Below are positions 31,934-42,188 of a DNA stretch of 64,000 nt, piece by piece; the first letter of the stretch is position 1; each line of letters begins with the position of its first letter. Position numbers and translations under genes: made by a program. Below the pieces are notes generated by a model. It did not search any database. It saw only the letters and a program-made list of their open reading frames with translations, and was not told the DNA's origin. The stretch comes from Palaemon carinicauda (Eukaryota; Arthropoda; Malacostraca; Decapoda; Palaemonidae): the NCBI RefSeq assembly GCF_036898095.1, contig NC_090751.1, positions 51,612,448 to 51,676,447 on the forward strand, written 5' to 3'.

Positions 31934-33931
31934 GCTGATGATGAATCTCTCAGGGAGGCGAGAGCTACTCTCTGTCCTTGGGTGTCAGGGTTTGGGAGGA
32001 ATGCGCCGTCTGGCGCACCCTATCTCCTTGATGGAGACATGGCTTCTCGCCTATTCCCAGGCTCTACTACTGCAGCAGTTCCACCGGAGACAGCGGCCCC
32101 GTTAATTGAGGTGGTTAGAGCAACCATTCTAACTGAGGAAGAGGTTTTAGTGACGGAGGCCGAGCCCTACCTAGGTCTGGACGAGGAACCCATGGATGAG
32201 CAGGTAGGTGGTGTTGAGTTGGTGGACCCCCTTTCACCCCACACTCCTTCCTCTACTACTTCCTTTCACGGCTTTGATAAACCTACGGCTTCTCCTCGAG
32301 GTCCCTCCGTTCCTGTACGACCCAAGGTGAAGCCACTACGTACCTTTAAGCCTTCAGCTTTGCCATTATCAGTGTCACCGGTTCCGGGACCCTCAAAGGA
32401 TCCTGATGTTCATATTACTATACCTAAAACCGTGACTCCTAATAAGTCAAAGTCCACTAAGTCCAGGGCTTCGTTAGAGGATCAGGCTCGGGAGCCCCCT
32501 TTATCCGCCGCCATGGTCAGGGATATTGTGAAAGAACAGATACAACAGCATCTACAACAGTCTAGGGCAGACCAAGGAGCTATGACGGAGCTCAAGGATA
32601 TGGTGGCGAGTCTCATCCGTTCCGGAACTCAGATGCCCCCTCCTTCAGCCCCGGACGCATCGAAGTTACCCCCCTTCGAGAAAAACAACCCTTGGAGGTT
32701 TGCCTTACATGCTCCATATATTGATGGTGCCATAACTCTAGAGGGCATAGGCACCCGTCCTCTAGAGGACCTAGAATTTTACCCTCCGGGACTAGAATTC
32801 CCATTCAATGGCTTCATCCGATTGAAAGAACATGCCTTGGTTAGGTTAGACAAGGTACCGAAGGAAACGGTAATATTCCCTAAAGAGCAGGCCCAAGCTT
32901 TCTGGGCCAGGACGTTGTCAGACTGGGGGTGCACTAATTCCAAGCTCACCCCACACAAAGGAGCCTACACCATATTTACAGCTTCTCCAGTTATTACCTT
33001 GCCTATTACAGATAAAGTGGCAGCTCTTACTTTTCAGGCTATCAAAGAAGGTTCTGCCATGCCGGCTCTTAAAGAGACGGATCCCACCTCCATGCTCATT
33101 CCGAGTACCGTTACTATCTGGGATGATGCCCCCGCTACTTTCACAGTAGGGAAGTTAGACCCAGACTGTGCCTCTAATCTGTTCTCCGAGAAGCTTCCTA
33201 AATTACCAGATAATCTTCTCAAGACTGAGTTTGAGGCACGGAATAGGTTAGCTAGGTCTCTCCACTCCATTACCTCCGTGGAGTCCCTAACCTCACTTTA
33301 TCCGACCGAGACCTTGTTCCGGGTATTCACAAAGAACCTGTCTCTGTCCTTCCAAATCGACTTACACAAGTTTTGTTCGGCTCGGGTTAGTTGCAGGAAA
33401 CACGTTCTTTCTGAGGCCTCGATCAGACATGAACCGAATAGGCTGAATACTTCCCCCTGCTGGGGTAAGAACCTTTTTCCTCAGGAGGAGGTGAACAAGG
33501 TACTACAAGACGCTGCGAGAGCAAACCAAAATTTGCAAGTGAGGTGGGGCCTCACTGCCAAAAGGAGGGTTGAAGGTCAAAAACAAACCACCTTCAGGAA
33601 GAAACAGAGGTTTGCCCCTTACAAGACGAGCCAAGGTCACTACCAGCAATTGCCGATTGCCCACTCGTCTTCACAGTCTCCCACTGCTTCGTCTCCTCTA
33701 CAACCGAAGCACCCTCAACAGGTGGTCTACCTCACTGCTCCCCCAGGTACCCAACCCAACCCCGTTTGGATGCCCTCACCCGCATACAACCCTAGCTACG
33801 GACCCTCAGGTCCCTTTCGTGGACACCAGAGAGGTAGCTACAGGGCTAGAGGACAGTTCCGTCAACGAGGCGGACCTAGGACAAGGGGTTGTCGAGGAGG
33901 GAAAGAACCTAGATTCACTCCCTCGCAATGA
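31934..33931 (+). CDS. DIRS2 gag, main exon (intact)
   Basis: An open frame of 665 codons from ADDESLRE (31934) to TGA at 33929-33931. The N-terminal part is acidic and Pro/Ser-rich. A coiled-coil-like IVKEQIQQHLQQ follows, then the conserved block GFIRLKEHALVRLDKVPKET and a Lys-rich segment (FRKKQRFAPYKTSQ). The Gly/Arg-rich tail is GHQRGSYRARGQFRQRGG. Length suits gag of this family because DIRS1 has the same frame except for one stop. With the short upstream exon it would be the particle protein. It overlaps the start of the RT frame. This is the only intact large protein frame in the nested block. Confidence 0.75.
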   Translation, partial: ADDESLREARATLCPWVSGFGRNAPSGAPYLLDGDMASRLFPGSTTAAVPPETAAPLIEVVRATILTEEEVLVTEAEPYLGLDEEPMDEQVGGVELVDPLSPHTPSSTTSFHGFDKPTASPRGPSVPVRPKVKPLRTFKPSALPLSVSPVPGPSKDPDVHITIPKTVTPNKSKSTKSRASLEDQAREPPLSAAMVRDIVKEQIQQHLQQSRADQGAMTELKDMVASLIRSGTQMPPPSAPDASKLPPFEKNNPWRFALHAPYIDGAITLEGIGTRPLEDLEFYPPGLEFPFNGFIRLKEHALVRLDKVPKETVIFPKEQAQAFWARTLSDWGCTNSKLTPHKGAYTIFTASPVITLPITDKVAALTFQAIKEGSAMPALKETDPTSMLIPSTVTIWDDAPATFTVGKLDPDCASNLFSEKLPKLPDNLLKTEFEARNRLARSLHSITSVESLTSLYPTETLFRVFTKNLSLSFQIDLHKFCSARVSCRKHVLSEASIRHEPNRLNTSPCWGKNLFPQEEVNKVLQDAARANQNLQVRWGLTAKRRVEGQKQTTFRKKQRFAPYKTSQGHYQQLPIAHSSSQSPTASSPLQPKHPQQVVYLTAPPGTQPNPVWMPSPAYNPSYGPSGPFRGHQRGSYRARGQFRQRGGPRTRGCRGGKEPRFTPSQ

Positions 33932-35767
33932 TATAGTTCCGGTAGGGGGGAGACTTTACCACTTTCGAGACCATTGGACCTTCAGTCCGTGGGCTCACAG
34001 CATAGTCTCCAAAGGCTTGGGGTGGAAATGGTCACAAGGTTCTCCTCCTCCACCAGTGGCCTTCTTCCAGAGACCCACAACCATTCTGAGAGAGTACACC
34101 ACTGAGTTACTAAAGAAAAAAGCAATCAAACGGGTTCGATCGCTGAAGTTCCAAGGCCGCCTGTTCACAGTTCCGAAGAAAGGCTCGTCGGCATTGAGAG
34201 TGGTCCTGGACTTGTCAAAGCTAAATTCTTACATCCTCTGCGACAGGTTCCGGATGTTGACCATCTCTCAGGTACGGACCCTGCTTCCCCGTGGGGCCGT
34301 CACCACCTCTATCGATCTTACCGACGCCTATTATCACGTACCAATAGCTCGAAACTTCTCTCCTTACCTAGGTTTCCGTCTAGGCAGGAAAGCCTTTGCG
34401 TTCAAAGTCATGCCCTTCGGCCTCAACATTGCACCCAGGATATTCACGAAACTGGGAGAGACAGTGTTAGAACAACTCAGGAACCAAGGGATTCAGATCG
34501 TTGCTTATCTGGACGATTGGCTTATTTGGGCTCGTTCAGCCCTGGAGTGCAACAGAGCTACGAAGAAAGTACTTCGATTTCTCGCCAACCTGGGATTTCG
34601 GGTCAATCTCCAAAAATCCCGCCTACTTCCATCAGACCGCTTCAAATGGTTAGGCATACAGTGGGACCTTGCACGGCACAAGCTGGTTCTACCTCCAAAA
34701 AGGTAAGAGAAATAGCTTCCAAGGTCAAGAATTTTCTATAACACAAATAGGTGTCCAGAAGAGCCTTAGAAAGAATCCTCGGCCTTCTTCAATTCGCTTC
34801 AGTAACAGATCGTCTATTGAAAGCCAAACTCAAAGACATCAATAGAGTTTGGAGAAAGAGAGCCACAGTACCTTTAAGAGACAAGGTCTCGAAAATCCCC
34901 TCTGTCTTGAAAATGAGAGTACAGCCACGGTCCGAAACGAAGAACCTCTCCAAATCGGTTTCTCTTCAATTCCCACCCCCACAAGTGACAATTCATACAG
35001 ACGCGTCTCTGAGTGGATGGGGGGGTTACTACGAACGTCAGATGTTTCAGGGCTCTTGGTCACCCGCCATGAAACACTTCCACATCAATGTTCTCGAAGC
35101 CATGGCAGTGTTCTTGACCCTGAAGAGACTCTCTCCTCCGAGGTCGACCCACATCAGAGTAGTGTCAGACAGCACAGCCGTAGTACACTGCATCAACAGA
35201 GGAGGATCCAAGTCGCCCAACCTGAATCAGATCCTGGTCACTATCTTCGCCTTGGCAGCAGAAAAGAACTGGTTCCTGTCAGCAACCCACCTAGCGGGAG
35301 TCCAGAATGTGATAGCGGACTCACTATCCAGGACGAAACCACTGGAATCAGAATGGTCTCTGGACATAATTTCATTCCGGTGGATACTCAGACTGGTTCC
35401 AGGACTCCAGGTAGATCTATTCGCAACTCAGATGAATCACAAACTTCCTTGTTATGTGACACCAAACATGGACCCTCAGGCTTATGCCATAGACGCATTA
35501 ACCCTGGATTGGAACCATTGGAGGAAGATTTACCTATTTCCACCAGTGAATCTTCTAATGAAAGTATTGCACAAACTACGCTCCTTCCGGGGGACAGTGG
35601 CCTTAGTAGCACCTTACTGGCCAAAGAGCAGTTGGTTTCCTCTCCTCCTCGAGCTGAAACTCCGACCCTTCCGGATTCCATTCCCCAAACTAACCCAAGT
35701 AATTCAAACACAGACTGTGTCAGATTCCTCAAGGATAGCCAAAACCCTAACTTTGTGGACTTCATGA
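33932..35767 (+). pseudogene. DIRS2 reverse transcriptase / RNase H
   Basis: The frame is open from 33570 in overlap with gag. RT motifs are VVLDLSKLNS, SIDLTDAYYHVPIARNF, FGLNIAPRIFTKLG and YLDDWLIWA (YLDD at 34506-34517). A one-base deletion at about 34693 (relative to DIRS1) ends the frame at 34704-34706, and TAA and TAG follow within 60 bases. RNase H then reads in the frame 34751-35767: HTDASLSGWGGYY, INVLEAMAVFLTL, and VVSDSTAVVHCINRGG with its Asp. The YR-proximal tail ends at TAG/TGA 35767. Product length otherwise matches DIRS1 with its duplication removed. Confidence 0.82.
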
Positions 35768-36729
35768 AGTTTGCAGCTCATAAAGACGCAAACATTGACC
35801 CGGAAAACGTTCTCTTCATCGAAGCGGACAAAAGGGACTCGACAATTCGTCAATATGATTCGGCTGTTAAGAAATTAGCAGGTTTCCTAAAGAATTCAGA
35901 CCACACTCGTATGACTCCGAATTTAGCCATCTCGTTCTTTAGGTTCTTATTTGACAAGGGCTTGGCAGCTAGCACTATAACTACCATCAAGTCAGCTTTG
36001 AAGAAGATATTCCTGGTTGGGTTTAACATTAACCTAGCTGATTCCTATTTCTCATCTATTCCAAAAGCATGTGCTAGGCTTCGGCCGTTGGATCGGCCGC
36101 AAAAAGTCTCTTGGTCTCTGAACAATGTCCTCAAACTCGCGTCGGACACGGACAACGAGTCCTGCTCTTATATCACTCTGCTTAGGAAGACGTTATTTCT
36201 AACAGCTATGGCCTCAGGTGCTGGAATCTCAGAACTAGCAGCTCTCTCACGTAACCCGGAAAACATAGATTTTCTCCCTACAGGCGAAGTACTGCTTACC
36301 CCAGACAGAGCTTTCCTAGCTAAAAATGAGGACCCGCAAAATAGGTGGTCCCCTTGGAAGATCATCTCTCTTCCCCAGGATCCTTCGCTGTGTCCAGTCA
36401 CTACTCTCAGGACCTTTTTAGCTAGATTTGCCACCCGCTCGTCTGGCCCCTTATTTATCGGGGAACAAGGGGGTACTATGACCATTCAAGGTATCAGACA
36501 ACAAATCCTCTACTTCATTAAACATGCTAACCCGGAATCATTTCTCCATGCTCATGATATACGGTCAATAGCTACCTCTATCAAATACTTCCAGAACATG
36601 GACTTTGATGACCTTAAAAAATACACGGGTTGGAAATCTCCTATGGTTTTCAAACGCCACTATCTAAAGAACTTACAGGCCCTTAAATACCCTACGGTTG
36701 CAGCGGGGAGTCTTATCTCCCCCCATTAA
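35768..36729 (+). CDS. DIRS2 tyrosine recombinase, active-site mutant
   Basis: The frame is open from 34849 to the TAA at 36727-36729; the first 300 codons overlap RNase H out of frame. The YR domain proper begins near STIRQYDSAVKKLAGF (about 35840). Unlike DIRS1 it keeps the 25-codon helix (35889-35963). HDIR is present (His 36553-36555, Arg 36562-36564) and the nucleophile Tyr is at 36661-36663. The first catalytic Arg, AGA in DIRS1, is GGA here (36223-36225, SGAGISELAAL), which should abolish recombination. The reading frame is therefore intact but probably inactive. Confidence 0.82.
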
Positions 36730-37100
36730 TCTCTGATTATTTCTTTATTCCATCTCTTCTCTCCTCCCTCCTAACCACCTCTCACACCACGTCGCCACTC
36801 TCCTGGGTGGTTCGTTAGCTTTAAGTTATTTTACCATGTTTAATTGTTATGATTTAACTGTTATTGTAATTACCATTCCTGTAAAGTTTAGATATGCTTA
36901 GACATGTAAGGTTGATACCTTTTACGACGGGACACTCAGGTGATCCCTTGTCCTCATATTATTTTAGCATTACGTCCCCTATGCCTATGGCTAGTTTATG
37001 ATTTATGTTTACTTACAGTATTATATTATTGCTTTACATGGTGTTTTTCTCCTTATTATGTTATTAATTTATTGGGCTTGGAAGGCATTCTCTGGTACAT
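36730..37100. other. DIRS2 3' non-coding region
   Basis: T-rich sequence matching 28939-29310 of DIRS1. No gene. Confidence 0.6.
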
Positions 37101-37191
37101 TCTCACCGGCCGTCACAGGCCGCCCCAGAAAAGGGATTTTGACGAAGGAAAAATCTATTTCTGGGAAGAGGCCTGTGACGCCGGGTGAAAC
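37101..37191. repeat. DIRS2 internal complementary region
   Basis: First half: TCTCACCGGCCGTCACAGGC (complement of the left outer end). Second half: GGAAAAATCTATTTCTGGGA (complement of the right outer end). They meet at CCCCAG-AAA-AGGG, as in DIRS1. Confidence 0.92.
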
Positions 37192-37254
37192 CCTTCCCGG
37201 TTATTTGATACGGACCCCACCCCTCTTTTTTCCTTGCCAAGCCATATGTTCTTG

Positions 37255-37581
37255 CAGAAGGATGTCCTAGAGGGCGCGCGTAGTAGGTGTCGTTGGGGAG
37301 TTCAACTATGTTCTCTAGGGCCTGTCACGGCCCTCCCCATTGATGAAGGGATTATCTAAATGGAAGACAACCTGTGAATAGTGGTTTTTCACACGCCTTT
37401 GTTTAATACACGACACCTACAAGGTGTTCGCGCGAGGGTTGTAACCTCTGCATTCCATGCTTTTATCTTTCTCTAGTATATTTGGAAGATTTATATTAGG
37501 AAAGGTATAAGGAAGGACCTTTCTCACCGGGCGTCACAGGCCTCTTCCCAGAAATAGATTTTTCCTTCGTCAAAACCCCTT
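37255..37581. repeat. DIRS2 right inverted terminal repeat
   Basis: Inverted counterpart of 29908-30202. The outer end reads CTTCCCAGAAATAGATTTTT and ends at about 37581. Confidence 0.9.
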
Positions 37582-37971
37582 AAGGGTTCGTACCTGTTAA
37601 GGAAGCTGACTTCAATGATTCTCTGCCTCATTATGTCTGCTATCCTTATAAGATCCAGCGGTCCACTCAGGGGGCTGAAGATCTCTAGGAGCTGTAAATT
37701 GGGTAATAACCTCTATGTTGACAGAACCTCTACTGATAATCTTGTTCCGGGTGCTCTCAAGGAACAAAATGACCACCTGACTAAATCAAAGATTGCGGAA
37801 AATTATCGACCAATCTTCACAAACAATCATAAAAATACATAAAAGTTCCAAGAGAAGAACAAGGGTACTAGGGATTAGGGGAAACGCAGTGGTAGATCCT
37901 TCACCTACTACTGCACTTGTTACTACGAATGTTCCCAAAGTGTAGCAGTCCTCATAAAGAGTCTGGATACG
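37582..37971. other. DIRS A 3' non-coding segment
   Basis: Resumes DIRS A after DIRS2. No coding pattern; it lies between the ICR and the YR stop. Confidence 0.5.
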
Positions 37972-39039
37972 TTATAAGTAATGCGAGGCGAATACAGGTT
38001 TACTCCTCCAAAAGGTTGTATCCATGATGCTTTGCAGAGAACGGTTTTGTTTAAAAGCTACAGAAGTTGCCACAGCTCTAACTTCATGAGTCTTTACTTT
38101 AGGCCGCTTAAGGTCTGCCTCACCACAGTGTGAGTGAGCCTCTCTAATTAAAAGTCTTATAAAAAATGATAGGCCGTTTTTAGACATAGGTAGCGAAGGC
38201 TTCTTGTCTGCGCACCAAAGAGCCTCTGTATTGCCTCTTAAATCTTTAGTCCTGTTCAGATAAAACTTCAGAGCTCTAAAAGGACAAATAACTTTCTTCC
38301 ACTCTTCACTCACCATATCAGAGAGAATAGTAATCTCGAAAGATTTAGGCCATAGATGAGAAGGACGTTCGTTTTTGGCCAGGAATCCAAGTTGCAAGGA
38401 GCATATGGCTTTTCTGTTTCTAAGGCCAATATTCTTGCTAAAAGCGTGAACTTCACCGACTCTCTTAGCTGTTGCCAGACCTACTAAGAAAAGTGTCTTC
38501 AAGGTCAGATCTTTAAAAGAAGCCGAGTGTAAAAGCTCGAATCTGTCACTTATGAGGAATTTTAAAAACAATATCTAAATTCCAGACTGGTGAATCTTAT
38601 CGACGCTTCTTAGAAGTCTCAAAAGATCTGAGAAGATCTTTATCATTTGAGAGATCTAAATTCCTGTGTCCAAAGTCAGCTGGCCAGCATACTCCTGTAC
38701 CCCTTGATGGTCGAGGAGGAAAAAATGTGCTTTCTTCTAAGGTTTAAGAAGAAATCGACAATTTGTGTTACAGAACAGAGGTACTGAATGAAGAAACTGA
38801 TTTAGCTCTACACCACTCTCTAAAACCTCCCACTTAGACTGTAAAAACTTGATGGTAAAAGTCCTTCTTGTACTAGCGATAGCCTTAATTGCCTTTCGAA
38901 AACCCTCCAGATCTAGGGAGTTCTTCGATAGATTGAAGGCAGTCAGACGTAGAGCTTGGAGGTTTAGATGGTTTCTTGCCAAGTGGGGTTGTTTGAGAAG
39001 ATCTGGTCTCAATGGCAGGCTTCTTGGAATGTCCACCAT
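37972..39039 (-). pseudogene. DIRS A tyrosine recombinase
   Basis: The C-terminal domain is an open frame 38571-37972. It has TAKRVGEVHAF (first catalytic Arg), HEVRAVATS (His-x-x-Arg, about 38060-38090), then FWRSKPVFASHYL with the nucleophilic Tyr as the third last residue. The core-binding domain lies in another frame (39039-38737: FRKAIKAIASTRRTF and KFLQSKWEVLESG). Between them, 38572-38736, stops occur. It differs in sequence from the YRs of DIRS1/2 and DIRS3, so DIRS A represents a third family in this window. Confidence 0.78.
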
Positions 39040-39551
39040 CCATTCCAGAACCTCTGTGAACCTCTTGACGGCCAGAAGAGAGTTACTGAAGTCAACTTTG
39101 TTCTCTCGTGAGACACGAACTTTTGTAACATCTTGTAAAGCACTTTGAATGGTGGGAACGTGTACAAGACCATGTCACGAGCTGCTCGACGCTCGGGGTC
39201 ACATTGTGCTTGATGATTCATGTAGCATCTCGATTTGTCATCAAGATCATCTCGACTAGTAGGCTCACTACGCTTAGCGTCCAGGCGTGAAGTTACCTGA
39301 CACTCAAGATCCAGGTCTGCTACTCTCTTGTTGTATGCAGGCCGACAAACTAGCAAGAGCGAAGAGAGCTTCTGTTGCAAATCTAGCAGTGTAATAAAAA
39401 TAGGGTCAAACTGTTGTGGTACAGGAGACGTCATGTCTATCAGAAGCTCTCTTTCTACACAGTTTAAAAAACACGCAGAGTGTCCAGAAGACGATAACCA
39501 GTTTGATGGTGGAGAAGGAGCATGAACTGAAGCCATGCTAGGCTCAGACAA
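39009..39551 (-). pseudogene. DIRS A RT/RNase H tail
   Basis: An open frame whose last part reads LYTFPPFKVLYKMLQKF and FWPSRGSQRFWNG. This is the conserved segment following RNase H in these elements (compare APYWPKSSWFPLLLEL in DIRS1). Earlier residues are less recognisable and may include rearranged gag. It overlaps the YR N-terminus by 31 bases, as in the sister elements. A central piece of RT and RNase H is missing. Confidence 0.55.
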
Positions 39552-39874
39552 CTGTCCTGCAACTGAGAGAGCCTGGCGTTATTTGACAGTTGCTGACATC
39601 CTAAAAGGATGTTTGGTAGGAGAGTTTTTCTTCGGTAGAAAGAAAAAACGCTCAGAACTGTTCGAAAGACTACAACCAGAAGCTTGCGGTGTCAAGAAAA
39701 GACGCTGATTGACCGTGTCCTCCTTCCTCTTTAGAGGTATGGAAGTTGATGCCAGCCTCATCTGGATGCCAAGTCATCTGAAGAGACAAAACTTTCACCT
39801 CGCCTTTCCAATGATGAAAGTGAGAGACCTGTGAGGCGTCAAAAGGTACGCTCGAGTAGGTGACTGCTTGGGAG
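39552..39874. other. DIRS A scrambled interior
   Basis: Short minus-strand pieces only (for example STSIPLKRKEDTVNQRLF at about 39700). The RNase H core expected here is not recognisable. Confidence 0.35.
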
Positions 39875-40465
39875 CTAAAACCTCTCGTTTCCTTTATCGT
39901 TCGATATTTTTTCTCTCCGGGAAAAGGGAGCACAGGGAGTTGGAAGAAGTTTCAAATCGACATTCCTTGGAAGAGGTCTAAGGATAAGAAACAAGGGTTG
40001 GTGCTTAGCCCGAAACAAAGAACTCAAAACTGGACAACTTCCTCCTATACACGAACCTTCTAGTAGCTTGAAGTTCGGATGGATGGGGAAGTAGAAGTAA
40101 GCATCCCGGAGATCTAAAGAGATCATCCAGTGGACCTTCTTTACTGCTGCAAGCATAGTCTTCTGAGTCTCCACAGAGAACTTTTGTCCTCTGGACTTAG
40201 CTTGAACAGTATGTGACTGACGTTCGACGTCACGAGCTTGTTGCTTGACACCCAACGTCACGTTCAGCTTGATGCCCAATGTCACGTTCAGCTTGACGCC
40301 AAACGTCACGTTCAGCTTGACGCCCAATGCCACGCTTAGCTGCCTAGCGATCGTCGCCGCGCTTGGAAGGTAAACGCTCGATGACACGCTTGGTCGTTTG
40401 ATGTCTGGTACCAAGAGAATCCGACACTCAATGGGATATAGAAGCCTTATCACGCTGTTCAACAT
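39875..40465 (-). pseudogene. DIRS A reverse transcriptase fragment
   Basis: A minus-strand frame includes HWMISLDLRDAYFYFPIHPN (about 40100). It matches the RT block with the first catalytic Asp (compare LDLKDAYFQIPIHP in DIRS3). The YxDD block is not seen downstream. Upstream is an array of 8-residue repeats (GVKLNVTL) not found in the sister elements. Confidence 0.6.
40244..40339. repeat. Four tandem 24-bp units
   Basis: Unit CTTGACGCCCAACGTCACGT plus TCAG, four copies with few changes. On the minus strand it encodes repeats of eight residues, in frame with the RT fragment. Confidence 0.9.
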
Positions 40466-40469
40466 TTAG

Positions 40470-40960
40470 CCTGTGCGACAACACGTCCAGATAAGAATCA
40501 TGACGAACTAATCGCTTTGCTAACAGCAGGCTGATAAGACTGCATAACAGATGAGAGCCGCTGCTTCATGCTAGCAGCATAGTCCAATTAGGATCAACAT
40601 TAGGTGACACCGGTGTAGAAAACTTTGATCGCGAACTCGCCTTCCTCATCGCTTACATAACGCTCCGCATTTCAGCAGAGGGAAAACAGACTGGCGGAAG
40701 CGGCGGTGCCTGTACCGTAACACCAGACTCAGGAACAAAATCCGTATCAGTCTGAACTAAACCTTTGCCAACTTCTGACATCCTGACAGGACGTACACAG
40801 CAAAAAAGGGACACTGCCTTCTCTCACAAAACCCCTAATGCACTTCCTGCTGTTGCAGTTGAACGTGCTGCTGCACCAACATCTGCAGTTAGGTTCTTTA
40901 TGCTGCATTGAGGAGGCGCTATTGCACTGCCCTATCAGCACTGTCTTTTTGACGTTATTA
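40470..40960 (-). pseudogene. DIRS A gag remnant
   Basis: A minus-strand frame 40941-40747 contains KCIRGFVREGSVPFLLCTSC and QDVRSWQRF, a cysteine-rich piece similar in layout to the DIRS3 gag start (CMECREW). The rest is unreadable. The SINE-like repeat lies just upstream. Confidence 0.45.
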
Positions 40961-40984
40961 CTTTTCTCAGAATGATTTATTGTT

Positions 40985-41128
40985 AATCTATTCTCATCAT
41001 TTATTTATTTCCTTATTTCCTTTCCTCACTGAGCTATCTTTCCCTATTGGAGCCCTTGGGCTTATAGCATCTTGCTTTTCCAACTAGGGTTGTAGCTTGG
41101 CTAGTAATAATAATAAAAATAATAAAGA
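40985..41128 (+). mobile_element. SINE-like repeat with (AAT)n tail, copy 1
   Basis: It shares TTTCCTTTCCTCACTG, TTGCTTTTCCAACTAGGGTT and GTAGCTTGG-type blocks with 50430-50628, and ends in AATAATAATAA. I remember this sequence as a very common repeat in decapod genomes. Whether it is a true SINE or the 3' end of a longer LINE is open. Confidence 0.6.
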
Positions 41129-42040
41129 CTCCTTCGACGTCTTCCTTAGCAAAAAACTCTGAAGGCGGGAAGAGGAGCAGCAAGTACAAAATAAAATGGA
41201 AACTCTTCAGATAAAAACTCTCATGAGTTTCTGAAAGTCACTCCCTTCCTCCTACAAGTCTCTAACCTAGGTAGTGATGTCTTGTTTCTTAGGAGTCGAC
41301 TCCTTAAGGTCCTGAATTCTGACCTCACTGCTTTAGAGGTTTAATTCTCGCTCTCCCACAGACACCAAGAATTAGTTCAAGCAGGCCTTGGTCTGAGAAC
41401 ATAATATCTTTCTAGTTAATATTTATTTCTTAATATAGCGCCTGGCGTAACAATGTTCCAACGCTAGACCAACACAATTGTAAAATAACATATTCCTTTT
41501 ATCTAATACAACTTAAAAACTTTAGTTTTTAAAGAAAAATTTACTTTTCATAAATATCGATACAAAGAATAATACTGTAACGATAGACTGAGGACTGCGT
41601 AGCATAAATAAACTGAACGCTAGATAATCTTTAAAACAGAACGAAGATTATCCAAAGAAAGCATACCAAAAGGACAAAAATTTTCTTACAATAACATAAT
41701 CCTTTTATTTTATATAACTAAATACTTTGTAAGATAGTATTAACTTATCATTCTTTGTAGAAAAAGAAAGAAAATGCAAGTCATACTCAAGGTTATGTCA
41801 TATGACTGTGACATCATCGATGAGGTGAAGTGTTTACCTACCGCCATAATGCTTTCGTTAGTTTAAAATAGGTTGAAAAATTTCTAATCCTACCTTTTAA
41901 GCTATAACATAGCGATCAAATATCAAACAAAACCAAATAAGCGAATGCTAAAACTCGTATATGAGAGTACATTACCAATATACTGCTAAAATCCAGGTTA
42001 ATCACAAGTGAATTCCTACCATGCCAGTATGGCGGCAGAA
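41129..42040. other. DIRS A 5' non-coding region
   Basis: AT-rich, no frame. It belongs to DIRS A between gag and the right terminal repeat. Confidence 0.5.
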
Positions 42041-42188
42041 GAAAATCTGGTGCTGGGAGTAATAGCTACCGTGGTGGCGCTAGTGTACACCTGGCATATC
42101 TATGCGATTGCTGTGTTTTTGAATTTCTGCCGGACAGAAGAATAAAGCTATTGTTATATAACCAGCGAGTAAGTTTAAATGTTTAAAA
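42041..42188. repeat. DIRS A right terminal repeat
   Basis: Inverted counterpart of 21934-22080. The outer end GCGAGTAAGTTTAAATGTTT is the complement of the second ICR half at 29789. Confidence 0.85.

Larger units (their letters stand above)
29905..37581 (+). mobile_element. DIRS-type retrotransposon ('DIRS2'), plus strand
   Basis: Second copy of the DIRS1 family, 7.7 kb. ITRs are 29908-30202 and 37255-37560, the ICR is 37101-37191, and gag (with the intron) is intact. RT/RNase H is broken by a one-base deletion at about 34693 and stops at about 34740. YR is open throughout but has lost its first catalytic Arg. Inserted in DIRS A about 75 bp from the remnant ICR. It is damaged at different places from DIRS1. 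Confidence 0.9.
21896..42188 (-). mobile_element. DIRS-type retrotransposon ('DIRS A'), minus strand, host to two other DIRS copies
   Basis: Inverted terminal repeats at 21934-22080 and 42041-42171 share GCAATCGCATAGATATGCCA. The interior has gag, RT, RNase H tail and YR on the minus strand (37.97-41.0 kb). Its ICR is split by DIRS1: first half 22112-22177, second half 29787-29830. DIRS2 is inserted about 75 bp further on, after 29830-29904. Removing both gives about 5.0 kb. It sits in the LINE RNase H at an A-rich site. The coding part is much degraded, more than in DIRS1 and DIRS2. Confidence 0.82.

Noticed and set aside
34849..35767. First 300 codons of the long frame leading into DIRS2 YR
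   Set aside because: Out of frame with RNase H, which has clear motifs; only the YR part is given as a gene.
40235..40345. CRISPR-like array
   Set aside because: Direct tandem repeats without spacers, in a eukaryotic retroelement.
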